Positions 30,503-40,429 of a stretch of DNA of 64,000 bases are shown one piece after another. A program made the position numbers and the translations under genes. The notes beneath the pieces were generated by a model, which was given only the letters and a program-made list of their open reading frames with translations, did no database searches and was not told where the DNA came from. Position 1 is the first letter of the stretch; each line of letters opens with the position of its first letter. The stretch is from JALORV01 sp963780715 (lineage in GTDB: Bacteria; Pseudomonadota; Gammaproteobacteria; Burkholderiales; Burkholderiaceae_F): NCBI GenBank assembly GCA_963780715.1, contig CAWADK010000005.1:62001-126000 (forward strand). Reading direction: 5' to 3'.

Positions 30503-31690
30503 ATGAAGCTGCTGATCCGCTTCCTGGTGGTGATCGCGCTGGCCACAGGCGGCCACGTTGCCTATGCCCAGTTGCGCCCCGAGGTTGGCAAGCCCCTGCA
30601 GCAGGCATCGGACTACCTCAAGGCGGGCCGCGCCAAAGAGGCGCTGGCAAAGGTGCGCGAGGCCGATGCGGTCGCCAACAAGACGCCGGCCGAGCAGCTG
30701 ACGATCGACCGCATGCGCGGGGCCGCGGCGGCGCGCGCAGGCGAGCCTCAGACCGCCATCAAGTCGTTCGAGGCGGCGATGGCCTCGGGCAAGCTCAGCC
30801 CGGCCGAGCAGGCGCAGACGGCAGAGCAGCTCGCACACCTCTACTCGCAGGTGAAGGACTGGAACAAGACGCGCGAATGGGCGCAGAAGGCCAAGCAGCT
30901 GGGCGGCAACGCGGCCGACCTCGACAAGCTGCTGGCCTACGTCAATTCGCAGTCGGGTGACTTCGGCGCCATTGCGCGCGACGCACAGGCCGCCATCGAG
31001 GCGGCGGAGAAAGCCGGGCGCCGTCCCGAAGAGGCGGATCTCCTGCGACTGTCGGACGCGCTGCGCCGGACGGGCAACAATGCCGGGCAGTCCGCCGTGC
31101 TCGAAAAGCTCGTCAGCAATTATCCAAAGCAGGAATACTGGGCGATCGTGCTCGGCCGCATCCAGAGCAAGCCCGGCTTCTCTGGGCGACTGATGTTCGA
31201 CGTCATGCGGCTCAGGCGTGAGACGAAGACACTCGAGACGGCCGAAGACTATGTCGAAATGACCCAGCTGGCGCTGCAAAATGGCCAGGCCGCGGAGGCC
31301 AAGGCGGTCATCGATGAAGGCTTTGCCCGCGGCATTGTCGGCAAGGGGGCCGAAGCAGAGCGGCAGAAGCGCCTGCAGGCCCTGGCGGCGCAGAAGGCCG
31401 CGGATGCCCCCCGGGATCTCGCCAAAGCCGAAGCCGAATCGGCGGGCGATGCCAACGCCCTGGTGCGTATCGGCATGGCCTATACCGGCCTAGGACAGTA
31501 CGAAAAGGGCATTGCACTGATCCAGCAGGGCATCGCCAAGGGCGGCCACAAGCACGTCGACGACGCGCGGTTGCACCTCGGCATCGCCTTCCACCGGGCC
31601 GGTAACAAGGCCAAGGCCAACGAGGCATTCCGGGGCGTGAAGGGCACGGACGGTGCGGCCGATCTGGCGCGCCTCTGGACCCGCGTCTAG
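30503..31690 (+). CDS. Periplasmic TPR-repeat protein of the TonB operon
   Basis: 395 residues. Signal peptide MKLLIRFLVVIALATGGHVAYAQ, then helical TPR-like repeats (YLKAGRAKEALAKVREADAV; GMAYTGLGQYEKGIALIQQG; LHLGIAFHRAGNKAKANEAF). It starts 8 nt after exbD2 and is probably co-transcribed. TPR proteins in this position (TtpC-like) assist some multi-ExbD TonB systems; that role is inferred. Confidence 0.83.
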   Translation: MKLLIRFLVVIALATGGHVAYAQLRPEVGKPLQQASDYLKAGRAKEALAKVREADAVANKTPAEQLTIDRMRGAAAARAGEPQTAIKSFEAAMASGKLSPAEQAQTAEQLAHLYSQVKDWNKTREWAQKAKQLGGNAADLDKLLAYVNSQSGDFGAIARDAQAAIEAAEKAGRRPEEADLLRLSDALRRTGNNAGQSAVLEKLVSNYPKQEYWAIVLGRIQSKPGFSGRLMFDVMRLRRETKTLETAEDYVEMTQLALQNGQAAEAKAVIDEGFARGIVGKGAEAERQKRLQALAAQKAADAPRDLAKAEAESAGDANALVRIGMAYTGLGQYEKGIALIQQGIAKGGHKHVDDARLHLGIAFHRAGNKAKANEAFRGVKGTDGAADLARLWTRV

Positions 31691-31894
31691 CGCAATCGAC
31701 GCTCCGAGCCTGCCGAGCCGAGCCCGACCCAGGTAACCCAGTGCACGGCAGCAGCCTTGTGCTGCGCCTCCGTCCGCCGACAGCACCGCAGGCTTCGCTA
31801 CATCGGGTGCGAGGTCAGCGAGGCAATTCGTCCTTGATCTGGGACCGCCGCAAGTTACGAAACACCCCCTTCGAGTTTTTGTCGCCCTGCGCTT

Positions 31895-32489
31895 TCACGC
31901 CCTGCAGCCGGCGGTCATTGACATGCACGCCGGCTATAAGCGCGAGGTGTCGGCGCACTGCCCGAATGCCGCCAACGTGTCCGACCTGTCCCACGTGGTG
32001 GCCAAGTACGGCAAGCGGTCATCGACCGGGTGCGGGTCGATCAGACCGACGAGCTGCGTGCCGACCGCCAGGGCCGGCGCGTGATCAAAGGTGCCTGCTG
32101 GAGGCTGCCGAAGAACCGCGACAACCTGACCCCCGGTCGGGATGTCGAACTCGATGAACTGCTGGCCGCCAACCACAGCCTGTGGGACCGTCGTGACCGT
32201 GCGGCGCCTGACGCCCTGAAGGACCTGTGGCAGCAGCGCCTCCCCCCGGCCACCCGCGTCTGGCGCAGCGGGTTCGCTAGGCCCTTTCCGCCGTATCGGT
32301 CTGCTGGTGCACTTGCCCCCCGGCTGCGTCCCAACGCCGCCGGCACCCCGGCTCATTGCCGCTTCCCGCTCGGCACCGACCTCATCGAAGGCATCAACAA
32401 TGGGCGGCAAAAAAAATCTAGGTCATCAAACGCATGGCCTACGCCTTCCGCGACGACGCCTTCATCTTCTTAAAGATCCGCGCTGCCTT
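31895..32489 (+). pseudogene. Decayed ISL3-family transposase (C-terminal remnant)
   Basis: No intact frame. Successive pieces in different frames match the catalytic C-terminal half of ISL3 transposases: VIDMHAGYKREV...HCPNAANV, HVVAKYGK, RRVIKGACWRLPKNRDNLTP, DLIEGINN and KRMAYAFRDDAFIFLK. The pieces are broken by frameshifts and a stop. The N-terminal zinc-finger half and flanking inverted repeats were not found. The rest of the 31691-32512 gap shows nothing recognisable. Confidence 0.75.
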
Positions 32490-32512
32490 CCCCGGAATTG
32501 GGCGATGTACCC

Positions 32513-32543
32513 AAAAAAAAGGGCCCGCCGAAGCGGGCCCTTT
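32513..32543 (-). terminator. Intrinsic terminator of the downstream TonB-dependent receptor gene
   Basis: GGGCCCGC/GCGGGCCC stem (extended by A-T pairs) with a 4-nt loop, followed on the minus strand by eight T. It lies 21 nt beyond the receptor stop codon. Confidence 0.93.
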
Positions 32544-32563
32544 CACGTTGCTGCGAGTTGCGC

Positions 32564-35311
32564 TTATTTGAACTCGTAGCCGAGGCGCACGAAGTACTGG
32601 CGGCCCAGCGGAGCGGAGAAGCGCGGGTCGTAACCGACCTGGAACGTTGCGCCCTGGTTCGAGAAGGGAGCCTTCTCGTCGAACAGGTTGAGCACGCCAG
32701 CGGTCACGGTCAGGCCCTTGAAGCCTTGCCACGTGCCGGTCAGGTCCCATACCGAGTTGCCACCGACGGTGTTGTCGTCATACGGAGGTCCGAACTCTGT
32801 CAGATTCTGATCGTAGTACGAGCTCTTCAGGCGGTTGAACAGGTTGACCGACCACGGCCCTGTTTGCCAGCCGGCCATGATGACGTGCTGCCAGCGGAAT
32901 GCCGGGAAGCCCAGGTCCTGCGAGTAGACGCCTACGGCGTTGTAGTAGTCGCCGCCGGACTCCAGCTGCTGTTCCCACTTCAGCAGGTACGTGCCCTGCA
33001 TCGACAGCATGAAGGTGCCGTACTCGCCCGCGCTGCGTGCCTGGAAGCTGAAGTCGAGGCCCTGCGCCTTGATGCTGCCCAGGTTTTCCTGCGTCTGGAC
33101 AATGTACGCCAGCGGATCCACGGTGCTCTGACCACCGCAGGTCGAGACCAGCGCCACCCGCTCTGCCGCCGTCAGCTGGCTGCAACGGACGAACCGGTTC
33201 GCGTACTTGGCCGGATCGGTGAAGATCGAGGTTTCCGGAATCACGCCGACTGTATCGTCGATCTTCGTGTTCCAGTAGTCGACGCTCGCCGAAACATTCT
33301 TCGTGATGTCGAAAACCAGGCCCATCGACCAGGAATTCGAGGTCTCCGGCTGCAGCTTCTTGTTGCCACCCTGCTGGCTCTGGAACTGCTGGCCGCAGTC
33401 ACGCGATCCGTCGGCACCCGCCACCGGGACCCCATTCGGGCAGAGCAGCGGGTCGTCCCAGGCATCGGCCGTGAAGGTGATCGAGTTCGGCGAGTAGATG
33501 TCGTACAGCGTCGGGGCGCGGAAGCCCTGGTTGTACGACGCCCGCAACAGCAGGTTGTCCATCGCCTGCCAGCGCCACGAGACCTTTGGCGAGAAGTTGT
33601 TACCGACGTCGCTGTAGTCGTCGTAGCGGACGGCGACGTTGAACTCCATCGTCTTGAGCACCGGGATGTTGATCTCGGCCAGCAGCGCGTAGACGTTGCG
33701 GTCGCCGGCGGCGTCTTCGGCCAGTTCCAGGCCCGAGCTGGCCGCCTGACGGATCAGCGTGAAGTTGTTGGTATAGCTGACTTCTTCCTTGCGGTATTCG
33801 CCGCCGAGCGCGAGGATCCAGGGACCGGCGCTGGTGCTGAAGATCTCACGCTGGCCATTGACGTTGATGCCCCAGATGTCGCCGTCGATCGCCTGCACCT
33901 GCCCGATCACCTTGCTGGACGTGATGTAGCTGGTGCCGGCGGCCGTGTTGTTCCCGAACGGGTTGAGGAACGGCGCACCATTGAGGCCCGCCATGCCGTC
34001 GCGGATCTTGGGCGCGCTGACATAGCCGTTCGTGAAGAACTGGTCCACTGTCGCGCCCGAGTAGTAGCCGACGGCGTTGTACGTCCAGCCCGCGCCTGAA
34101 CCCTCGAGACCCAGCATCACGCGATCGGTCGTGTTCTCGACCTTCTGCATCCGCTGGCCTGCCGGCTCCATCCGCCAGCCCACGGAGATGTTGGCGGCGG
34201 TATTGAGGTTCGCGTTCGTGATCGGATTGATGCCGTTGCCCGGGTAGAACGGATTGGTTGGCGTCATCGCCAGACCGGTCAGCGGCGTTGGCGCGATCGC
34301 CGTGCTGACCTCGTTGTACGCACGGAAGTACTCGAGGAACACCTGGTTGTTCGCGCCGAGCGCCACCGTGCCGCGGCCGAGGAACGACCACTGTTCCTGC
34401 TCCGGGATCAGCTGGATCCGCTGCGTGTAGTCATAGCGGCAGCTGTTCGGACCGTAGACGTCCGGCACCAGCACCGAGGCGGTCGGCTGGCAGTTCGGCA
34501 GCGTCGGGTTGGTCGACACGTTGGTCGACGACTGGCTGTAGTTGGCGGGGAAGCTGGTGCCGCTGGTCTTGGCCATGCCCTTGTCGAGGATCAGGCCGGT
34601 ACCCGTGTAGTCGCGGTCGGTCGACTTCAGCTCTTCCTGCTTCGTGTACGTGAACCCGGCAAAGACATTCCAGCCCTGCTTGGCGAGTGAGCCGTAGCCG
34701 CCGGTGATGTTGGCCGAGTACTGCTCGCCGCCGTTTTGGGACGGCCACGTGCCCTGGCCCGAAACCGAGATGCCTTCGTATTCCTTGCGCGTGATGATGT
34801 TAACCACGCCAGCGATCGCATCGGTACCGTAGACGGCGGACGCGCCGTCGCGCAGCACTTCGATGCGCTCGATCGCCACGGTTGGGATCGTATTCAGGTC
34901 GACCGCGACGCCAAGATAGGGGTTGTTGACGACGCGCTGGCCGTTGAGCAGCACCAGGGTGCGCGCCGGTCCAAGGCCGCGCAGATCCGCGAACGAGGCC
35001 GCGCCGTTGCTGGCACCGACCGAGTTCGTGGTGTTGGTGGCGCTCTGGTTCTCCGCGATGAAGCTCATCGCCTGCTCGGCGGTCGTGACGCCGGCCTTTC
35101 TCAGTTCGTCGACGTTGATGGTGGTGACCGGCAACGAGGTTTCTGACTGGCTGCGGCGAATCAGCGAGCCGGTGATTTCCACGCGGTCGAGCTGTTGGCC
35201 GGACACTGGCGTGGTCGGCGCTGCCTGCCCGAGTGCGTTTGGCGCAAAGCCGACGAGGCCGGCGCTAAAAGCGGCGCCGACCGCGAGACTTAGTCGCGTC
35301 TTTTTCAGCAT
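32564..35311 (-). CDS. TonB-dependent outer-membrane receptor 1
   Basis: 915 residues. Signal peptide MLKKTRLSLAVGAAFSAGLVG; TonB-box-like region around LDRVEITGSLI; plug domain with LPVTTINVDELRKAG, ADLRGLGPARTLVLLNGQR and VLRDGASAVYGTDAIAGVVN. A large beta-barrel ends in the aromatic F-K terminus (FVRLGYEFK). The type resembles receptors for organic substrates (peptides, sugars) more than classical siderophore receptors. ATG at 35311 follows a Shine-Dalgarno-like GGAGG. It is a paralogue of the next receptor. Confidence 0.92.
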   Translation of the reverse strand: MLKKTRLSLAVGAAFSAGLVGFAPNALGQAAPTTPVSGQQLDRVEITGSLIRRSQSETSLPVTTINVDELRKAGVTTAEQAMSFIAENQSATNTTNSVGASNGAASFADLRGLGPARTLVLLNGQRVVNNPYLGVAVDLNTIPTVAIERIEVLRDGASAVYGTDAIAGVVNIITRKEYEGISVSGQGTWPSQNGGEQYSANITGGYGSLAKQGWNVFAGFTYTKQEELKSTDRDYTGTGLILDKGMAKTSGTSFPANYSQSSTNVSTNPTLPNCQPTASVLVPDVYGPNSCRYDYTQRIQLIPEQEQWSFLGRGTVALGANNQVFLEYFRAYNEVSTAIAPTPLTGLAMTPTNPFYPGNGINPITNANLNTAANISVGWRMEPAGQRMQKVENTTDRVMLGLEGSGAGWTYNAVGYYSGATVDQFFTNGYVSAPKIRDGMAGLNGAPFLNPFGNNTAAGTSYITSSKVIGQVQAIDGDIWGINVNGQREIFSTSAGPWILALGGEYRKEEVSYTNNFTLIRQAASSGLELAEDAAGDRNVYALLAEINIPVLKTMEFNVAVRYDDYSDVGNNFSPKVSWRWQAMDNLLLRASYNQGFRAPTLYDIYSPNSITFTADAWDDPLLCPNGVPVAGADGSRDCGQQFQSQQGGNKKLQPETSNSWSMGLVFDITKNVSASVDYWNTKIDDTVGVIPETSIFTDPAKYANRFVRCSQLTAAERVALVSTCGGQSTVDPLAYIVQTQENLGSIKAQGLDFSFQARSAGEYGTFMLSMQGTYLLKWEQQLESGGDYYNAVGVYSQDLGFPAFRWQHVIMAGWQTGPWSVNLFNRLKSSYYDQNLTEFGPPYDDNTVGGNSVWDLTGTWQGFKGLTVTAGVLNLFDEKAPFSNQGATFQVGYDPRFSAPLGRQYFVRLGYEFK

Positions 35312-35410
35312 GTTGTAGTCCTCCAGTTGATGACCCGAAGCATTTGCCACCCGGGATCGCCTTGGGGCTTACCCGCAGCAGACCGCCTCGGAGTGCGGGA
35401 AGCGTATCGA

Positions 35411-35428
35411 ATGTCACTGCAGTGACAT
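35411..35428. promoter_or_regulatory. Perfect 18-bp palindrome upstream of receptor 1
   Basis: ATGTCACTGCAGTGACAT is fully self-complementary and lies 100 bp upstream of the receptor ATG, where an operator would be expected. The half-site TGTCA is of transcription-factor type, but I cannot name the regulator. Confidence 0.5.
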
Positions 35429-35545
35429 ACAAAACTGACCACGAAGCGACAGATCCGGCCGCTGATGTCGCGTCGGACCAACAGTTCAATGGGAGCTAAC
35501 AGTTCGATGCTGCGGCGCAAAATGGCGTTTGCCGTGGCCGTTGCA

Positions 35546-35585
35546 GAAAAAGAAAAACGGCGGAACCCTTGCGGGTCCCGCCGTT
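35546..35585 (-). terminator. Intrinsic terminator of receptor 2
   Basis: ACGGCGGaACCC pairs with GGGTcCCGCCGT (one mismatch) around TTGC, followed on the minus strand by TTTTTCTTTTT. It lies 22 nt after the receptor 2 stop, so the two receptor genes are separate transcription units. Confidence 0.92.
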
Positions 35586-35606
35586 GTCAGCTTGTAAGCG
35601 CGTCTC

Positions 35607-38346
35607 TTACTTGAACTCGTACTTGGCAGCCAGCGTCCAGGTCCGTCCCAGAGGATTCGCAAAGCGATCGTCGTAGGCGCGTGCCTGGAAGCGGTTGGTC
35701 TGGTTCGAGTACGGCGGATCGTTGTTCAGCAGGTTCAGCACGCCGGCCTGCAGCGTGAGTCCCTTGTAGCCGGTCCACGTCCCGGACAGGTTCCAGACCG
35801 ACCACGCCCCGACCGTGTTCTGGCGGTACGCCGCCTGCACCGAAGAAGCCGGGTTCTGGTCGAAGTAGCCGCTCTGGTAGCGATTCCAGAGGGCCGCCGA
35901 CCACGGACCCCAGGTCCACCCGAAATTGGTGACCTGCTGGTAGCGCAGCACGGGTCCGCCGAAATTGGCGTTGTAGTTGCCGACCGGGTTGTACCACTGG
36001 CCGTTCTGCTCGACCTGGAACTCGTACTTCAGGATGTACGTGCCACGGATCCCCAGCGAGAACGTGCCCCACTCCTGCGGCTTCGTGTTCCAGGTGACCG
36101 TGCCGTCGATACCCGTCGTCTTCGTGTCACCGAGGTTCTGGTTGGTGTTCACGATGTAGGCCAGCGGATCGCCGCCCGGGATCTGGCAACCCGGGATCGT
36201 CGCGGTGCGCGAGGCCGGCGCCGCGCTGCAGCGGACGAACAGGTTCCCGTACTTGCTGGGATCCCCGAAGATCGTCGTCTCGCCCAGCACGCCGAGGTTG
36301 CTGGTCACCTTGTAGTCCCAGTAGTCCAGGCCGAACGAGAACTCCGGCGTCGGCTGCAGGATGAAACCGATCGTCCAGGCATCGGACTCTTCCGGCTGCA
36401 GTTGCTCGTTACCACCCTGCAACTGCTGGAACTGGATGCCGCAGTCGCGCGACTGCTGCCCGCCTGCCTGCACGTTGGGCACGCCACCCGGACACAGCAC
36501 CGGATCGTTGTAGCGCCCGCCCGTGAAGGTCGTCGCCTGCGGTGCATACAGCTGGGCCAGGGTCGGCGCGGCGAAGCCGGTGTTGTACGAGCCCCGCACC
36601 AGCAACTGCTGGAACGGCTGCCAGCGGGCCGCGATCTTCGGGTTCGTCGTGCCACCGAAGTCACTGTAGTCGTCGTAACGGATCGAGAAGCCGATATCCA
36701 GCGTCTTCAGGACCGGGAAGTTCATCTCGAGCGCGACGGCCCAGACGTTGCGATCGCCTTCACGCAACGGCGCGGAGCCCGCCAGGCCGGAGGACGACGA
36801 CTGGCTGGCCTTGGCGGTATCGGTCTTGAACGTGTTGTCTTCCGACCGGTACTCCGCGCCCAGCGCGAGCTGCATCGGGCCGCCGTCGAGTTTGCCGAAC
36901 GACGTCGAGGCGACACCGTTGATGCTCCACAGCGTGCCGTCGATGTCCTGGATCACGCCGTTCACCGTGTTGGCGAACATGTAGGCCTGACCCGCTGCCG
37001 TCTGGGAACCAAACGGGTTCAGGAACGGCGCACCGTTGGCACCGCTGATGCCATTGACCAGCGCCTGCCGGTTGCCATAGCCCTGCAGGAACTGGCTCTG
37101 CACCTTCGCGTTGGACCACAGCAGGTTCGCCGAGTAGTCCCAGTTCATCGCGTTGCCATCGAGCGAGAGCACGGCGCGCTGCGTGTCGTTCTGGATCTCC
37201 GTCGAACGCGGGCCGAGCACCGTCGTGCGCCAGCCGACCGAGATCGGGTTGGCCGGGTTGAGCGCCGAGTTGGTGATGGGTGTGATGCCGTTGCCCGGGT
37301 AATACGGGCTGTTGTTGCGCATCGTCAGGCCGCCTTCGGGCGACGGTGCGATCTGCGAAGTCACCGTGTTCTGCGAGTAGAAGTACTCGAGCGCCAGGGT
37401 GTTGTTCGAGCCCAGCGCCAGCGAGCCGCGCAGGAAGCCCGAATACTGTTCCTGGTCGGGGATGACCTGCGTGAAGAGCTGCGTGTCGGCCGAGCAGAAG
37501 CTGTTGTTGCCGACACGGATCGACGACGGCGGGAAGCAGCCCGGGAATGTAGGGGTTCGTCGCCGTGTTGATGGTGCCGGTCTGGGTGTAGTTGCCCGGG
37601 AACGTCGTCGGGCTGGTGCCGTCGAAGCCCTTGCTCGGGATGTACGAGCTTTGCATGAAGTCCCGCTCGTTGCCCTGCAGCGGCTGCTGCTTGCGGTAGT
37701 TGAAGGCACCGAACACGTTCCAGCCCTGCGTTGCCAGGTTGCCGTAGCCGCCGAGCAGGCTGCCGACGTAGATCTCGCCGCCACCTTCCTCCGGAATCTG
37801 CATCTCGCCGCCAACACTGATGCCCTGGTACTGCTTGCGCGTGATGTAGTTGATCACGCCTGCGATCGCGTCCGTGCCGTAGGTCGAGGACGCGCCGTCC
37901 TGCAGTACCTCGACCCGCTCAAGCGCGGCCGTCGGCATCGTGTTGAGGTCGACCGCGACCGTGCCGTTCGGGTTGTTGACGATGCGCTTGCCATTGAGCA
38001 GCACCAGCGTCCGCTGCGCCCCCAGCGCGCGCAGGCTGGCGTACGACGCGCCACCGTTGTTCCCGCTGACCGAACCGGAAGTGACCGCGCCTCCGGCGTT
38101 GTTCTGCGTGATCGTTCTCAGCACCTGTTCGGCGTTGGTGACACCCGCGCTTTGCAGTTCCGTGGCGCTGATGCTCGTCACTGGCAGCGCCACTTCACTT
38201 TCAATCCGCTTGATCAGCGAGCCCGTCACTTCGACGCGGTCCAGCGACTGAGTCGACGTCTGGCCCACGGCCCCCGGTGCGAAGCCGGCAAGTCCTGCGC
38301 TGAGCGCAGCACTGACAGCCAAGCTGAGCTTGGTCCTCTTCAACAT
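35607..38346 (-). CDS. TonB-dependent outer-membrane receptor 2 (one +1 frameshift)
   Basis: 912 residues once one extra C at about 37545 is ignored (PYIPG then CFPPSSIRVGNNS). Signal peptide MLKRTKLSLAVSAALSAGLAG; plug blocks LPVTSISATELQSAG, ASLRALGAQRTLVLLNGKR and VLQDGASSTYGTDAIAGVIN; the barrel ends LAAKYEFK. It shares architecture and many motifs with receptor 1, so the pair arose by duplication and then diverged. Start ATG at 38346. No dedicated regulator lies beside it. Confidence 0.9.
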
Positions 38347-38556
38347 GGTTTTCCCCTCCAAAGGATGATGCAGCGCAGCGGTCGTGTCCCCGAGTCACGC
38401 TAGCCTCGCCGTGCCGCGGAGAGTAATCAATCTCGCCGTTGCGCAAGCAATTTCTGCGACGTCAATCGACGAACTGCGCGCAGCCGTCGCGTTCTTCCAA
38501 CAACGCGATTTGTGCCGCTCGTTGCGACTTGGGGGAAACCCCAGCGCGAGGCTTGC

Positions 38557-40416
38557 TTAGCTGTTGCGCTGCAGGCGGGGCACCGCGGCCAGCAACGCCT
38601 GCGTGTAGGGGTCGCGCGGTGCATTCAGCACCACATCAGCCGGACCCTGCTCGATGATGCGACCGTCCTTCATCACGGCGATCTCGTCCGCAAGATATTC
38701 GACGACGCCGAAGTTGTGCGTGATGAAGAGGTACGCCACGCCGAACTCTGCCTGCAGGTCCCGCAGCAGGTTCAGGATCTGCGCCTGCACTGACACATCG
38801 AGCGCGGAAGTCGGCTCGTCGCACACGATCAGCCGGGGCTCCACGGCGAGCGCGCGCGCAATGGCCAGGCGCTGACGCTGGCCGCCGGAGAACTCGTGCG
38901 GGTAGCGGGCGAGGACATCCGGCCGCAGTCCGACACGCTCCACCAGGGCACGCACGCGGTCGGCGCGGTCGGTCGCCGCGATCTCCGGCCGCAGCGCGAG
39001 GATGCCCTCCTCGAGGATCTCCTGCACGCGCATGCGCGGATTGAGCGACGAAAAGGGATCCTGGAAGATGATCTGCACCTTGCGACGCGCCTCGCGCAGC
39101 GCCGCGCCCTGAAGCGCGTCCAGCGCGGCGCCGTCGATCGTCGCCGAGCCTTCGATCTGCGCGATTCCGCGCAACAGCTGCACCAGGGCCTTGCCGGTGG
39201 TCGTCTTGCCGCAACCGGACTCCCCGACGAGCGCGAGCGTGCGCCCGGCGGCAAGGTCGAAGGAGATACCGTCCACGGCCCGCACGTAGCCGGCAGTTCG
39301 GCGCAACAGGCCGCGCCGGATCGGGAAGTACACCTTGTAGTCGCGCACGCGCAGCAACGGTTCGGCGTCCGTGACGGGCACTTCCGGCCGTGGCAGTTCT
39401 CGATCGTCCGCCGTGGCACTGCGCAGCGCGGTTCCGCTCCCCTCATCGCCGCGCGCCACCCGCACGCACCGGACCGCATGGCCGGCAATCGGCTCGGCCA
39501 GTGCCGGCGGCCGTGCACGACAGTCCTCCTGCACCTGCGGACAGCGGTCGGCAAAGCGGCACCCGGTGAACCGCTGGTGCAGCGGCGGGACAGTGCCCGG
39601 GATCGCCGCCAGCCGCGCCCGACGGTGCGCGCTGTCAGGCAAGGCATCGAGCAGCATGCGCGCGTACGGGTGCAGCGGCCGCGCGAAGAACTCCTTCGTA
39701 TCCGCGACTTCGATGATCTGCCCGGCGTACATCAGCGCGACACGCTGCGCCACCTGGGCGACGATCCCGAGGTCGTGGGTGATCAGCAGCATCGCGGTGC
39801 CCTGCGTCCGCTGGAGCTCGACCAGCAGATCCAGGATCTGCTTCTGGATCGTCACGTCGAGTGCCGTGGTGGGCTCGTCGGCGATGATGATGTCCGGCTC
39901 GCCGGCCAGCGCAATCGCGATCATCACGCGCTGCTTCTGGCCGCCGGACAGCTGGAACGGGTAGCTGTCGATGCGTCGTTCCGGTTCGGGCAACCCGACG
40001 CGCTTCAGCCAGTCGAGCGCCTTGGCGCGCGCCTCCGCGCCGCGCAGGGGCGTGTGGCGTTCGATGACCTCGACGATCTGGCGCCCGACTGGCAGCACCG
40101 GGTTCAGGCTGGTCGACGGCTCCTGGAAAATGATGCTGACGCGGCGGCCACGCACGTCGCGCATGCGCGCCTCGGGCAGCTGCGCGATGTCGGTGCCCGA
40201 CAGATCCATCCGGCCGCCCTGGACACGGCCGTTGTCGGGCAGCAGGCGCAGGATCGACAGCGCCGTCATCGATTTGCCGCAGCCGGACTCGCCGACCAGC
40301 GCGAAGGTCTCGCCGCGCGCGAGCGTCAGCGACAGCGCATCGACGGCGTGCACCAGCCCGCTGTCGGTGTCGAGGACGGTGTCGAGGCCCTCGATCGTGA
40401 GCACGGCGTCGCTCAT
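38557..40416 (-). CDS. yejF: Peptide ABC transporter ATPase with two fused nucleotide-binding domains (YejF type)
   Basis: 619 residues. Domain 1 has Walker A GESGCGKSMTAL, signature LSGGQKQRVMIA and IIADEPTTALDV, followed by the Opp/Dpp C-terminal cysteine region (CRFADRCPQVQEDC). Domain 2 has GESGCGKTTTGK, FSGGQRQRLAIA and VCDEPTSALDV. The fusion of both ATPases is characteristic of YejF. ATG at 40416 follows GGGGGAG; a GTG lies two codons upstream. It is the last gene of the yejABEF-like unit. Confidence 0.93.
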   Translation of the reverse strand: MSDAVLTIEGLDTVLDTDSGLVHAVDALSLTLARGETFALVGESGCGKSMTALSILRLLPDNGRVQGGRMDLSGTDIAQLPEARMRDVRGRRVSIIFQEPSTSLNPVLPVGRQIVEVIERHTPLRGAEARAKALDWLKRVGLPEPERRIDSYPFQLSGGQKQRVMIAIALAGEPDIIIADEPTTALDVTIQKQILDLLVELQRTQGTAMLLITHDLGIVAQVAQRVALMYAGQIIEVADTKEFFARPLHPYARMLLDALPDSAHRRARLAAIPGTVPPLHQRFTGCRFADRCPQVQEDCRARPPALAEPIAGHAVRCVRVARGDEGSGTALRSATADDRELPRPEVPVTDAEPLLRVRDYKVYFPIRRGLLRRTAGYVRAVDGISFDLAAGRTLALVGESGCGKTTTGKALVQLLRGIAQIEGSATIDGAALDALQGAALREARRKVQIIFQDPFSSLNPRMRVQEILEEGILALRPEIAATDRADRVRALVERVGLRPDVLARYPHEFSGGQRQRLAIARALAVEPRLIVCDEPTSALDVSVQAQILNLLRDLQAEFGVAYLFITHNFGVVEYLADEIAVMKDGRIIEQGPADVVLNAPRDPYTQALLAAVPRLQRNS

Positions 40417-40429
40417 CGGCACTCCCCCG

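Noticed and set aside
32498..34099. A plus-strand frame of 533 codons opposite TonB-dependent receptor 1
   Set aside because: It crosses the receptor's terminator and plainly mirrors the receptor codons.
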